A stretch of 64,000 nt of DNA, from positions 1 through 64,000 of the forward strand of contig CAKZKQ010000071.1 of assembly GCA_937123825.1 (NCBI GenBank), in the 5' to 3' direction. Source of the DNA: an uncultured Pseudomonadota bacterium. Its GTDB lineage: Bacteria > Myxococcota_A > Bradymonadia > Bradymonadales > GCA-2716585. Positions 18,601 through 27,095 of this stretch are shown here, piece by piece (position 1 is the stretch's first letter; every line of letters begins with the position of its first letter). The position numbers were made by a program, and so were the translations under genes. The notes beneath the pieces were generated by a model. It did not search any database and was not told the origin of the DNA. It was given only the letters and a program-made list of their open reading frames with translations.

Positions 18601-19650
18601 GTTGAGCTTCAACCAGGGTTGGTCGAGCGAGAGGATCCACAGCGAGGCGGTATAGCCGTAGCCTGCGGCCACCACGCGGCCATCGCCAGAGACGGCAGCG
18701 ATGCCCCGGGTCTTGAGCCGCTGGCGCCGCTTGCCTGCCGCAGCGTCCCAGACCTCGACCGAGCCCTGCCCCGAGACCACCAGCGTGTTCTTGTTGCCAA
18801 ACTCGATGCGCTGGGCTTCCTTCAGATCGGTCTTGAAGACGCGCTGCCGGGCGCCGCTGTCGGCGTCGAGGATCACCACCGCGCCAGACTTCTCCAAAAT
18901 GGCCAGGGTGTCGCTGTCGTCGGAGTAGGCCAGCGAAACGATGGGTTGCCGGGTGGGTTCAAAGCTGGCCAGACGCTCACCGCGCTGGGCGTGCCACAGG
19001 TGCAGCGTCCCCGAGGCGTCGGCGGTGGCCAGCGACTGGCTGTCGGGGGCGTAGGCCACCGCGGTGATGTCGGCCTTGTGCGCTTCGAGGGTGTAGATGA
19101 CCTCGCGGCTCTCCACCTTCCAGATCCGCACCTTTTGATCGGGACCACCAGCGGCAAACGCGCGCCCTTTGGGCGAAAACACAGGCGAGACGGTGGCCTG
19201 AAGGGCGTCGGCCAACGGCGCGTCCTCATTGCCCGCCGAGGTCAGCAGCACGACCCCGTGATCCTGGGTTGTGGCCGCCCAGAGTCCATCTTGGGGCGAG
19301 ACCGCCAGACCGCCGGTGAACCGATAGCCCCGGTGGTGTGGGAGGGCCTTGCCGGTGGCGGTCAGCCAGGACGGCACGGCGTTGGAGGTGACGGTGATGA
19401 GGGTTTCGGCCTCGGCGTCGAGCGCCACCCCAAGGATGGGTGACTGGGTGTGCAGGCGTGAGGTCCCCAGGCGTGCCACTGCCCGGCCAGGCAAAGGATC
19501 TCCAAAGTGGTCACCGGGCTGCTGTGCCGAGTCTTTGGGACTGGGGGAGCGAGTCTTGAGGGGCTGCGCAAAAGACGCGCAGCCAGCCAGCACCGCCACC
19601 CAAAGCATCAGACCAAACCACCTACGACCACTTGTCTTGAGCATCCTCAT
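15691..19650 (-). CDS. Giant WD40-repeat lipoprotein
   Basis: The product is about 1319 residues. It has a lipoprotein signal peptide (lipobox LAGC after MLWVAV) and then roughly 26 WD40 repeats, seen as recurring endings such as VRIWKV, LHLWHA, LRLWDT, AIVWDM, VVVWNL and VRFWDV. This is enough for three to four seven-bladed propellers. It closes with a Pro/Ala-rich tail of about 65 residues. Bacterial WD40 proteins are usually scaffolds; here the lipid anchor puts them outside the cytoplasm. The reading frame continues upstream to a TTG-like start, but only the ATG at 19650 begins a credible signal peptide. A second ATG two codons later is possible. It heads a coupled operon with the GspG-like and FGE-fold genes. 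Confidence 0.85.
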   Translation of the reverse strand: MRMLKTSGRRWFGLMLWVAVLAGCASFAQPLKTRSPSPKDSAQQPGDHFGDPLPGRAVARLGTSRLHTQSPILGVALDAEAETLITVTSNAVPSWLTATGKALPHHRGYRFTGGLAVSPQDGLWAATTQDHGVVLLTSAGNEDAPLADALQATVSPVFSPKGRAFAAGGPDQKVRIWKVESREVIYTLEAHKADITAVAYAPDSQSLATADASGTLHLWHAQRGERLASFEPTRQPIVSLAYSDDSDTLAILEKSGAVVILDADSGARQRVFKTDLKEAQRIEFGNKNTLVVSGQGSVEVWDAAAGKRRQRLKTRGIAAVSGDGRVVAAGYGYTASLWILSLDQPWLKLNHHQSAITKAGFANRGVIAYTLTKAGTLRLWDTANGGMLRKENALDAAISPDGRDMLIAEADRLKVMDMATGKERWKTQSLGGRVKTVLYDHEGTHIYGVVANKGLMKWQASNGALATRVQDTEKVGAALAASADGRHLATALGPKVQLRSAKYGSVEQSFDADHGAPVEALAFSPNGLWMASGSKDGVVVRNLGPGQHKPLKLDVSVGVRSLSFVPDNQRLGVGFDDGSLQIWHLPSEKRLTHFKAHHGQVASVDFGLGGNVMLSAGEDGTAIVWDMVLAQPAQFFEVEPASQAQVMDRGALPLGALGRLGSTDLHHDDIVVRVAHAPGPSRLLATAAADGTLRLWHAGSGAFHAEFEGHQGALRHLLFSPDGRRLVGVDSAGRTLLWDTADGTMLRLFEDMDVSVVAFDTKGQRLALAGSGPTIHVWELASNELVAELTRHDKPITGLSFSPFKNRLASSSLDGTVVVWNLSKVEPIWWAKDMEGGALSVAYSPTKRVLAAGAGNKRVRRWDTRTGEELEPIVTYTEPQQLFFMSQGQTLLIGGALYASIWDVQKNLELQTFALPSAQVSHISPDPNGQRVVTASGEHTVRFWDVLSGEERFVVNGHQAPVSAIARSKDGTLLTTGSRDGGIIVWDLSSRAARHVLRGHKGAITDLLFSPTRPLMASSSADGSVCTWSITDGTRKLSFDAHKGAVTGVVFTPDGRSMVTAGADGALVLWNVATGLELARLGQVEGAQAITSMTVAGNGEDIIYGSADGVIRVWSAVNYKLRATLRGHMEPVNHLVYAPRGNVMASVDTLGRLLIWKMDKGRVTSEINTVGVMGMVFAPDGKLLATIGAEAIHIWDIATGREVQRIDQPGVTDLIFAGDGQKLFTASQDTTVLEWDLSMALPYEEAARQRAIKARQNAPKPPAQEGGAPVAPPAAPEAPAKDAPAPPAAPKEAPSAPPTPVEGENPAPAAPAQPPGGQP

Positions 19651-19885
19651 ACCATCCACAATCACAGTTGGCTCTATTGTCGCCCGGTTTGATTTCCAAC
19701 AACCGGCTGACAACACGCGTCCCACAGCGCGCTCTTCTTCTATCAACCAGACAGAAGGGGCCAAGCGCAAGCGTCATGGGCGTAAACCGCGCCGCGACGG
19801 CTCAACAGACACACAATCGGTTGCGCTCGCGGCAGGTTTCCCAGATGATGATCGGCGGCACAGAAGCCATCTTGAGGTAAGGGTT

Positions 19886-21451
19886 ATGAGTTGGAACGTT
19901 GTGGGCGCCGCTGGCGTCTGCCGGGCGCGCTGGCGTGCGTCTGGCGTGGGTGTGTTGCTCTTGTGGGCGCTTTTGCTCGCCGGATGCCCCGCAGAGGTGT
20001 CATCCCCGGGGGGCTCGATCCCCGACGACCTGCCCGACGCCTCGCCTGAAGACGTCGCAGAAGAAGTGATCGAGGACGCTGCGCCCGAAGAGGTCGCCCC
20101 TGGCGATCGCGACGGAGACGGCGTGGTCGATCCCGAAGACAACTGCCCTGATGTGGCCAACGCCGATCAACTCGACACCGACAACAACAACGTCGGCGAC
20201 GCCTGTCAGGACTCGGATGAAGACGGCGTGGCGGATCTGGACGACAACTGCCGCCAAATCCCCAACCCCGACCAACTCGACTCCGACGACAACGGCGAGG
20301 GGGACGCTTGCCAGGATGCCGACAGCGACGGCATCCCCGACATCAGAGACAACTGCCCGGGCGACCCCAACCGCAACCAACTCGACACCGACGGGGACAG
20401 CCTGGGCGACGTCTGCGACAACTGCCCCGAGGCAAACAACGCAGACCAGACCGACACCGACACCGACGGCACCGGCGATGCCTGCCAGGACACCGACGGC
20501 GACACCATCCCCGACTCCATCGACAACTGCCTGGTGCTGCCCAACATCCGCCAGACCGACACCGACGCCGACGGCACCGGCGACGCCTGCGACACCTGCC
20601 CGACGTTGCCAAACCCAGACCAGCTTGACTCCGACGGGGACACCGTGGGCGACGCCTGTGACAACTGCCCCACCACCTCCAACCCGGACCAGACCGACGC
20701 CGACATCGTCTCCATCTCGACCGAACCCATCGCCCACAACCCCCGGCCCATGCCGCAGCAGGCCGTTGTCCTGACCGACGACTTCATCTCTGAGGAGTTC
20801 TTGCTGGGCTTTGTCTTTGAGTTCTTTGGCGCGCCCATGCAAACCGTCCGCGTGGCTTCCAACGGCTTCATCTCCTTTGACGACCTGCGCGAAGACGACT
20901 GCTGCAGTGGGCAACGCATCCCGGACGCCGACGTCCCCAACCACCTCATCGCGGGCTTCTGGGAAGATCTGGACCCGGCGCTGGGCGGCTCCATCGTGGT
21001 CGGCCCCGGCGGAACGCTGCCCGACAGCCGGGAGTTCATCGTCATGTACAACGACGTGCCCCACTTCCCCGGACAGGTCCCGGTCAGCTTTCAAATCGTG
21101 CTGCAAGAGGGCACGCGGCGCGCAGAGATCCACTGCACGCGCTGCCTGAGCGACGGCGGCCTGCACACGCAAGGCGTGGAGGGTCCGGACGCGTCGAGGG
21201 CTTTGGCTTCGCCTGGGCGCAACCAGGCCGACTTCAGCGCGCAGAGCGACGCGGTGGCCTTCACCACGACCGTGGAGGACGAGGACGGCGTGGGGCGCGC
21301 GTGCGACCTGTGCCCATACGCGCTCGACCCGATGCAAGTCGACACGGACGAGGACGGCGTCGGCGACGCCTGTGACAACTGCCCGACGGTGCCCAACGAA
21401 GCGCAGACCGATACGGACGGGGACGGCACAGGAGACGCGTGTCAGACGTGA
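19886..21451 (+). CDS. Lipoprotein with thrombospondin type 3 calcium-binding repeats
   Basis: The 521-residue protein has a lipoprotein signal (lipobox LAGC), an acidic stalk, then six to seven TSP3 repeats of the form D-x-D-x-D-G-x-x-D-x-x-D-N-C-P (for example DGDGVVDPEDNCPD). These bind calcium and form rigid rods. The array is interrupted by a globular domain of about 190 residues (roughly 275-460, with VRVASNGFISFDDL and LIAGFWEDLDPALGG). This resembles a nidogen/F-bead-type surface module. TSP3 repeats resume at the C-terminus. The ATG is preceded by GAGGTAAGGG. The last ten bases overlap the convergent GNAT gene. The protein is probably a calcium-stiffened outer-surface adhesin or spacer. 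Confidence 0.85.
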   Translation: MSWNVVGAAGVCRARWRASGVGVLLLWALLLAGCPAEVSSPGGSIPDDLPDASPEDVAEEVIEDAAPEEVAPGDRDGDGVVDPEDNCPDVANADQLDTDNNNVGDACQDSDEDGVADLDDNCRQIPNPDQLDSDDNGEGDACQDADSDGIPDIRDNCPGDPNRNQLDTDGDSLGDVCDNCPEANNADQTDTDTDGTGDACQDTDGDTIPDSIDNCLVLPNIRQTDTDADGTGDACDTCPTLPNPDQLDSDGDTVGDACDNCPTTSNPDQTDADIVSISTEPIAHNPRPMPQQAVVLTDDFISEEFLLGFVFEFFGAPMQTVRVASNGFISFDDLREDDCCSGQRIPDADVPNHLIAGFWEDLDPALGGSIVVGPGGTLPDSREFIVMYNDVPHFPGQVPVSFQIVLQEGTRRAEIHCTRCLSDGGLHTQGVEGPDASRALASPGRNQADFSAQSDAVAFTTTVEDEDGVGRACDLCPYALDPMQVDTDEDGVGDACDNCPTVPNEAQTDTDGDGTGDACQT

Positions 21452-22251
21452 AGGTTGGACGCGGTGTTGGGGCGGCTGTAGGCGCGCGGGCTCTTGCGGC
21501 GCCGCGCGATGTAGCTCAGCACCGTGCGCGGGCCCATGGTCCCGACCTGAATGACCTCATCACCGTTGTCGATGTCCATGATGCCGTTGTAAAAGTCGTT
21601 GACCTCGTCATAGCGGTGGTAAAACGACTTGTCCCGAGTGCTCTTGTGGAATGGGCCGCCGCGCACGCTGCCGCGAAAGACAAAATGTTTGGGATCAAAG
21701 ACGGCGTCGTCGTTGATGGCCACGTCCTTGCGGTAGTAGCGGTCGATGGTGCGGGCGATCTGCAGGTGCTGGTCTGAGGGCGGGTTGGGGTTGTAGGGCG
21801 ATGGGTAGACGTTGCCAAAGTTCAGGGCGATGCTGCCCAGGCTGCTCAGGACACAGGCCACGTTGCTGATCCAGAACTCGCGCACGCCCCGATGCTTGAG
21901 GATGTACTGGGTCATGAGCTTGAAAGAGAGCTTGTGCGTCAAACCCTGGCCCCGATCCTCCGGGTGCACGCAGGTCAGCCCCATGTGCATCACCTCGCCG
22001 ACCCCCTCGACGGGGATGAGCACGGTGGAGGTGAAGGCGCCGGCGCGGCCGTCGGGACGGCGAGCCACCACGATGACCTTGTCAAAGAGCGCCTCTCGGT
22101 CGGGCAGCAGGCATTGGTACTCGGGCAGAACGTCAAAGCACCCTCCGGCGACATAGCGCAGCTCTTTGACGAGCTTGAGCGCCTGTGTGTCGGACATCGT
22201 GGTGCCGGGTCGGTAAAGAAAGTCGATCCTGTACTTCTTCTTGCCGCTCAT
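21442..22251 (-). CDS. GNAT-like N-acyltransferase
   Basis: The 269-residue protein has a GNAT-like acetyl-CoA binding motif in TCVHPEDRGQGLTHKLSFKL (R-G-Q-G-L), preceded by a beta strand VGEVMHMGL. A N-terminal region includes a conserved-looking VAGGCFDVLPEYQ. The C-terminal 100 residues (with YYRKDVAINDDAVFDPKHFVF) are not a standard GNAT extension and are uncharacterised. The likely reaction is transfer of an acyl group from CoA (or acyl carrier) to an amine; the substrate is unknown. The start at 22251 is chosen for a GGGGG site and because the upstream extension is short and irregular. It follows plsC on the same strand with a 63-bp gap. Confidence 0.65.
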   Translation of the reverse strand: MSGKKKYRIDFLYRPGTTMSDTQALKLVKELRYVAGGCFDVLPEYQCLLPDREALFDKVIVVARRPDGRAGAFTSTVLIPVEGVGEVMHMGLTCVHPEDRGQGLTHKLSFKLMTQYILKHRGVREFWISNVACVLSSLGSIALNFGNVYPSPYNPNPPSDQHLQIARTIDRYYRKDVAINDDAVFDPKHFVFRGSVRGGPFHKSTRDKSFYHRYDEVNDFYNGIMDIDNGDEVIQVGTMGPRTVLSYIARRRKSPRAYSRPNTASNLHV

Positions 22252-22314
22252 GACTGCCCCCTTCCTGCATGTGTCCAGCTTCCCGGCGTCCAGCACGCGC
22301 GCACAATGCGACGC

Positions 22315-23118
22315 TCAGTAAACCAGCGGCTGGCCGGCCCGCTCAGGCTCCCACCGGGCCAGCGTTTCTCGAACCCAATCCTGCGCCCGATCGCGCAGCG
22401 CCTCGACGTCATCCCCGCGCATCTCCGGGCCAAAACACACCGACAGGTGCATCTCGCGCTTGGAGAACCGGCGCAGAAAATGGGCCGGGAACGGATCGTC
22501 GCCCACCCAGGCATCGTCTGGGTCGTGGTACATGATCGCCGCCGGGACGATGGGAAACTCCCCTCGAACGGCCATGGCAAAGACCCCTGGCCGAAAATCC
22601 AACGTCCCAGGCCCGCTGGTGGTCGTCCCTTCAGGGAAGACCGCCACCGAGATCCCGTCGTCGAGCAATTCCCGCAGCGCCTGGCGCGAGGCTTTGCGGG
22701 ATTTGGCGCTCTCGCGCTTGACATAGACCGTGTTGCCCACCGTGGCAGCATGCCCCAAAACGGGCCATTCGGCCACCTCTGCCTTGGCCAGGAACGCACA
22801 GGGCACCGCGCCCATGACGGCCGAGATGTCCACATAGGAGCGGTGGTTGGCGACGATGATCGCCCCGTTCTGGGGGCGCTGACCGCTTTCGTGGGTGACG
22901 ATCCCCAGGATCCGCCTCAGATCCCTGGCCCACTGCGTGGCGCGACGCGCCGCGCGGTGCCTGTCGTGCCCCTTGAGCGACGCCAGCGCCACCTCCACCG
23001 CAGGGTGCCACACCGACACCCCCATCAACATCGCCATCTTCAACAGCGCCTTTGCCCGGACGCCCTCCAGACCTTCAGCAGGCTTCGTCGCCGAACCCGT
23101 GCCACCTTGTGCAGACAT
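22315..23118 (-). CDS. plsC: 1-acyl-sn-glycerol-3-phosphate acyltransferase (PlsC family)
   Basis: The 267-residue protein carries the PlsC acyltransferase motifs: NHRSYVD (His92, Asp97; motif I) and FPEGTT (residues 161-166; motif III). Between them lies KAEVAEWPVLGHAATVGN, matching motif II. The family adds the second acyl chain to lysophosphatidate at the inner membrane, making phosphatidate for phospholipids. Several paralogues occur in most genomes, so another acceptor is possible. The ATG at 23118 has GGAG eight bases upstream. An in-frame TTG 39 bases earlier is less likely. The GNAT-like gene follows and may be co-transcribed. Confidence 0.85.
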   Translation of the reverse strand: MSAQGGTGSATKPAEGLEGVRAKALLKMAMLMGVSVWHPAVEVALASLKGHDRHRAARRATQWARDLRRILGIVTHESGQRPQNGAIIVANHRSYVDISAVMGAVPCAFLAKAEVAEWPVLGHAATVGNTVYVKRESAKSRKASRQALRELLDDGISVAVFPEGTTTSGPGTLDFRPGVFAMAVRGEFPIVPAAIMYHDPDDAWVGDDPFPAHFLRRFSKREMHLSVCFGPEMRGDDVEALRDRAQDWVRETLARWEPERAGQPLVY

Positions 23119-23491
23119 GCTCACTCCGTCATCGCTCCTCAAAGCCGTTCGTTTCAACCAACCATGTTAAAGCACGAACAGACTTCAGAGTGCTACCCAA
23201 CGCCATACTCGCCCCAGGTCTCACCGGTGTGATCTTCTGTGAACAAACGGCCACGTCTTATCGACATGATGGTGTGAATGCCGTCAGCCCACCAGCGACG
23301 CGCCCAGGTGCCAACGCAACCAGGACCATGTCTGTGAAGGGTACGGACCACCGGGCGTTTTGGATCGATGCAAAAATTACAACTTCAACAGATTTTTATA
23401 ACCCTGGTGTTGACATCATGACCCGCGACACCCTTATTGGAGGGGTTCACACCAAACCGTGCACACAAAAGGTCACATCAGGAGGCGAGCG
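23119..23491. other. Divergent intergenic region with an AT-rich patch
   Basis: This 373-bp stretch between plsC and the channel gene holds no credible gene. Bases about 23362-23404 are notably AT-rich against a GC-rich background. A candidate promoter for the channel gene follows at 23410. I see no RNA motif. Confidence 0.6.
23410..23438 (+). promoter_or_regulatory. Candidate sigma-70 promoter of the channel gene
   Basis: A consensus -35 TTGACA (23410-23415) is followed after 17 bases by a weak -10 CTTATT (23433-23438). This would give a leader of about 45 bases before the ATG at 23492. Confidence 0.4.
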
Positions 23492-25021
23492 ATGGATGGT
23501 ACCGAAGAGAGCGCAAAAGCTGGCGACGCTGGATTGTCGGGGCTTGAGACCTTTATGGAAGAGTTGCTCAGCACCCTGGGGGGTTATCTGCCCAGAGTGC
23601 TGGGTGTGCTGGGGATTTTGCTGGTCGGCTGGCTGGCAGCGCTGCTGGTGCGGGCGCTGCTGCGCCGGGCGCTGAAGCGTTTTAAGATCAACCAGCGGGT
23701 CTGGTCGGTGGGCAGCAAGGCCACCGACGTCGAGGGCGGCATCGCCGCAGGGGCCTACTACACGGTCTGGGCGTTGGTCTTGATGGCGGCCTTCAACGCG
23801 CTCAACCTCGAGGTGGCCAGCGAACCCCTCAAAGAACTCATCGGGCCGATTTTTGGCTTTGTGCCGCGGTTGGTGGCGGCCGGGGTGCTGACGCTGGTGG
23901 CGTGGCTGCTGGCGACCATGGCACGAGAGGGCGTGGCCAAGGCGCTGGGGCTGACCAGTTGGGAAAAAGACCTCAAGGACCACGCCGGGGTCAGCCCCAT
24001 CAGCCAGAGTCTGGGCCAGGTCTGTTACTGGCTGGTGCTCTTGATCTTTGTCCCGGGGGTGCTTGAGGTCCTGGGGCTGAGCAACCTCCTTGACCCCATC
24101 CAGGCCATGATCACCCAGGGCCTGTTGATGCTCCCCAACCTCTTTGGTGCGGGGCTGATCGCGGTGGTGGGCTGGTACACGGCCATGCTCCTGCGCAACA
24201 TCCTGACCAACCTGCTGGCCACCGCGGGCGCCGATGACTTTGGCAAGCGCCTGGGGCTGGGACAGGAGGTCAAGCTCTCAGAGCTGGTCGGGCGCCTGGT
24301 CCAGGTCATGATCGTCCTGCCGGCCTTCATCGCCGCCCTGGACACGCTCCAGATCGAGGCCATCAGCCGCCCGGCGACCAACATGCTCCAGACCCTGATG
24401 CTGGCGGTGCCCAACATCCTGGCCGCCTCGGCCATCCTGGCGGTGACCTTCCTGGCGGCGGGGCTGGTGACGCGCCTGATGACGGCGCTGCTGGAGCGGC
24501 TTGGCTTTGACAGCCTGCCCCAACGCTTGGGCCTGTCGGCCGAAGCCGCCGAGCGCATCCAACCGTCGGCCTCGGCGGGCAAGGCGCTCTACTTCTTTGT
24601 GATCTTGATGGCCGTCACCGAGGCCGCCAACCTGCTGGGCTTTGAGCAACTCTCGGATCTGGTGACGATGTTCATCCAGTTTGGCGGACAGGTGCTGCTG
24701 GGCGCGGCCATCTTGCTGGTCGGCTACATGATCGCCCGCGCCGTGTACCAGACCATCGAAAAGATCGGTGGCCCTTCTGCGCTCATGGCCGCCCGCATCG
24801 CGCGCGTGGCCATCATGGGTCTGGTGGTCGCCATGGGCCTGCGCGCCATGGGCGTGGCGGACAACATCGTCGATCTGGCCTTTGGGCTGACTCTGGGCGC
24901 GGTGGCGGTGGCCTTTGCGCTCTCCTTTGGCCTGGGCGGGCGTCAGGCCGCAGGGCAGCTGATGTCGGCCTGGCTGCGCAAACTCCACCCCGAAGACGAC
25001 GACAACGCCCCCAAGGCTTGA
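23492..25021 (+). CDS. MscS-like mechanosensitive channel family protein (multi-TM)
   Basis: The 509-residue protein is very hydrophobic, with about ten to twelve membrane helices in repeated blocks. The recurring unit (for example LPRVLGVLGILLVGWLAALLVR, LIAVVGWYTAMLLRNI, ILAVTFLAAGLVTRLM, AAILLVGYMIARAVYQ) matches the conserved TM-helix repeat of small-conductance mechanosensitive channel relatives. The C-terminus has FGLTLGAVAVAFALSFGLGGR, like the pore-lining TM3 of MscS, followed by a short charged tail rather than the usual beta domain. It probably senses membrane tension. The chosen ATG has a strong AGGAGG site seven bases upstream; an earlier ATG 33 bases away does not. Confidence 0.85.
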   Translation: MDGTEESAKAGDAGLSGLETFMEELLSTLGGYLPRVLGVLGILLVGWLAALLVRALLRRALKRFKINQRVWSVGSKATDVEGGIAAGAYYTVWALVLMAAFNALNLEVASEPLKELIGPIFGFVPRLVAAGVLTLVAWLLATMAREGVAKALGLTSWEKDLKDHAGVSPISQSLGQVCYWLVLLIFVPGVLEVLGLSNLLDPIQAMITQGLLMLPNLFGAGLIAVVGWYTAMLLRNILTNLLATAGADDFGKRLGLGQEVKLSELVGRLVQVMIVLPAFIAALDTLQIEAISRPATNMLQTLMLAVPNILAASAILAVTFLAAGLVTRLMTALLERLGFDSLPQRLGLSAEAAERIQPSASAGKALYFFVILMAVTEAANLLGFEQLSDLVTMFIQFGGQVLLGAAILLVGYMIARAVYQTIEKIGGPSALMAARIARVAIMGLVVAMGLRAMGVADNIVDLAFGLTLGAVAVAFALSFGLGGRQAAGQLMSAWLRKLHPEDDDNAPKA

Positions 25022-25028
25022 TCGCCCT

Positions 25029-25961
25029 TCAAGAAGACGCGCGCCCCAGCGCCTTTTGCAGCGCCTGGGCGCGCTCCGGGGGCAGCTCGGCCTGCTGGGC
25101 CAGCTCGGTGGCGCGCTGCGCCAGGGCGCGGTAAAGGGCGGGCAGATCGGCGCACGCCTCGGGCTTGCGCTTGGCCAACTTGTCGATCGCCCTCATGTGC
25201 TTGCGCACCGTCCCCACGTCTCCGCGCCGCACCGGACCGGTCAGCGCCCGCGCCACCACCGCGCGCCCCTGGCCAGGCGGCTGCTCGGCGTGGGCCAGCG
25301 CTTCAAGGTTGCTCAGCGTCCCCGACACCAACGGCACAAGCATCTTCACCGCCGTGGCTGTATCCACGCCGGCCTCTTGCATCAACGCACACGCCGCGTC
25401 CATGAGCACCGTCTGGTAATTGGCCGCCATGACCGCCGCCGCGTGATAGTAGACCTTGCTCGCCGATGCGATCGACACCGGCTGTCCCCCTGCGACCAAC
25501 GCGACGCGCTCCGCGCAGGCCAGCGCCTCCTGATCCCCCTCGACCGCAAAAAACGAGCCCTGAAGCACCCGCGGGTCCCCGTCGTCGTGCGCCAGCGCCT
25601 GCAACGGGTGCACGCACCCCATGTGCGCCTTGATCCCTTTCGGATCGAGGATCTGGGCGGGCAGGCTCCCTGAGGTGTGCAAAAGCACCTGGCGGTGGCT
25701 CAAATGGCGCGCCAGCGCCCCGGCGGTCTTCTCCACCACGTCGTCTTTGACGCTCAAGATCACCACATCGGCCCGCATCAGCCCATCCGGCACCGCGTCG
25801 CCCGCCGAGACCTCCACGTCCAACAGGCGGCTGGTCTCAAACGCCCGCGCGAAGGTTCGGTTCCACGCCCCACAGAGCTTCAACTCACCGCCTGGATGAT
25901 CTTGAATCGCGCGCCCCAGCGCCCGCCCCACGCGGCCTGCCCCATAGATAAAGACCTTCAC
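25029..25961 (-). CDS. Rossmann-fold and DUF2520 protein (putative NADP-dependent oxidoreductase)
   Basis: The 310-residue protein starts with a classic dinucleotide-binding motif GAGRVGRAL at residues 7-15. A Rossmann domain of about 130 residues follows (LLHTSGSLPAQIL, MGCVHPLQAL), then a helical DUF2520 domain with KVYYHAAAVMAANYQTVLMD. The architecture parallels ketopantoate reductase and pyrroline-carboxylate reductase-like enzymes, but the substrate is unknown. It overlaps nadD by four bases on the same strand, a strong hint of co-transcription with NAD biosynthesis; this could be coincidental. Confidence 0.85.
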   Translation of the reverse strand: MKVFIYGAGRVGRALGRAIQDHPGGELKLCGAWNRTFARAFETSRLLDVEVSAGDAVPDGLMRADVVILSVKDDVVEKTAGALARHLSHRQVLLHTSGSLPAQILDPKGIKAHMGCVHPLQALAHDDGDPRVLQGSFFAVEGDQEALACAERVALVAGGQPVSIASASKVYYHAAAVMAANYQTVLMDAACALMQEAGVDTATAVKMLVPLVSGTLSNLEALAHAEQPPGQGRAVVARALTGPVRRGDVGTVRKHMRAIDKLAKRKPEACADLPALYRALAQRATELAQQAELPPERAQALQKALGRASS

Positions 25962-26542
25962 AGCCCCTCCCCCTGCGGCCTGGATGCTCCATAAAGCCCG
26001 TGGCGACGGATGTACTCCAGGACGCCGCGCCCTGCCAGACCATCACAGCGCTCAAAGTCCCCCTTGGCCAGCAAACCCCGCAGTTGGGTCGAACTGATCC
26101 CGGGCAAGACCACCTCGGCGCCGTACCCTTCGGGCATCGGATGGCCCTCGCGGCCCAGGATGTGAAACCCAAAGTCGTTCTCCAACACATCCCAGGCCTT
26201 CCAAGAATGGCGCTCGGCCAGGATGTCGGCCCCGATGATCAGACTGAAGTCGTGCCCCGGATGCTCTTTTTGAAGGTGAAGCAACGTGTCAATGGTGCGG
26301 TTGGGACCCCCCAGGCGCTGCTCGACGTCCGTCACCCTGGCCCGAGCGGCGATCGGCGCAATGGCCTCCTCAAGCATCGCAAAGCGGTGCTCAAAGGCCT
26401 CCAAAGACTTGCCAAAGGCATGCTGGCCCACCGGCATGAACCACACCTCGTCCACCGCCCTGGCGCACAGCACCCAGGTCGCTGCCAACACGTGGGCCAC
26501 GTGCGGGGGATTGAACGATCCCCCCATAATCGCAATTCTCAT
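25958..26542 (-). CDS. nadD: Nicotinate-nucleotide adenylyltransferase
   Basis: The 194-residue protein is a nucleotidyltransferase of the HxGH superfamily. The N-terminus MGGSFNPPHVAH (residues 6-17) carries the ATP-binding His pair. Later, the family's adenylate-binding GISSTQLRGLL replaces the ISST-x-IR motif. RLGGPNRTIDTLL and FSLIIGADIL are also typical of NadD. The enzyme adenylates nicotinate mononucleotide to make deamido-NAD in the cytoplasm, an essential step. The gene starts with AGGAGGAGC upstream and overlaps the DUF2520 gene at its end. It lacks the usual neighbours (obgE, proB, rsfS) within view. Confidence 0.9.
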   Translation of the reverse strand: MRIAIMGGSFNPPHVAHVLAATWVLCARAVDEVWFMPVGQHAFGKSLEAFEHRFAMLEEAIAPIAARARVTDVEQRLGGPNRTIDTLLHLQKEHPGHDFSLIIGADILAERHSWKAWDVLENDFGFHILGREGHPMPEGYGAEVVLPGISSTQLRGLLAKGDFERCDGLAGRGVLEYIRRHGLYGASRPQGEGL

Positions 26543-27095
26543 AATTGCTCCTCCTCACACCATCCAAAACACAACTCAAAATTCAAACCGAGCGCCTCAC
26601 CGTGGGGCCTGAGGTCCACAATGACCACCCCCTGGGCAACGCCGCCGCTGACCCATGGTATCACACAAAGACCGCGTGGCCGTGATCACGGTTGAGGCAA
26701 CCATGTGGATGGGTTATGGTAAGTCAGGCTGGAGCCCAGCATATTGATGCATTTGTCTTTGAACGACCCGACTGACACTGGGATGACTGTCAGACGGGAT
26801 GAGGCAACGTATGGCAATCGCCAGACACTGCCTAGACCGAGTACCGTTTAAAAAGAGCCTTGCGAGGGCGAGAAATCACAGTCCAGTTCGAGGAGGAGAG
26901 CGCAGACGAACCGGGGGTTCGTCGAGCATCGACGACGAAGAAATGGGCTGTGATAGCCGTCATCGCTGGCTCGTTTTGAGCGGGACTCAGTCTAGACCCT
27001 TTGCACCCTGAAACGGTGGCAGCCGCTCGCGCTCCACAGGGACAGGCACCACCCGATGAAACAGGATTTCCTTGTTCCCACAAGGAAAACGAGGC
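26543..27095. other. Divergent 553-bp intergenic region with two strong stem-loops
   Basis: No credible gene is present. Two hairpins stand out. CCCG-A-CTGACA (26767-26777) pairs with TGTCAG-A-CGGG (26788-26798), ten base pairs with one A/A mismatch. GACGAACC (26905-26912) pairs perfectly with GGTTCGTC (26916-26923). Neither is followed by a T-tract. The stretch could be a structured leader of the downstream plus-strand gene. I could not match it to a known riboswitch, 6S, SRP, tmRNA or RNase P RNA. Confidence 0.5.

Noticed and set aside
26799-27011. 70-codon plus-strand frame upstream of the beta-helix gene
   Set aside because: It covers the hairpin at 26905-26923, its product is Arg/Ser-rich with no domain, and no ribosome-binding site precedes it.
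26543-27095. Known riboswitch or housekeeping RNA
   Set aside because: I compared by eye with cobalamin, GEMM, tmRNA, SRP, RNase P and 6S landmarks and found none.
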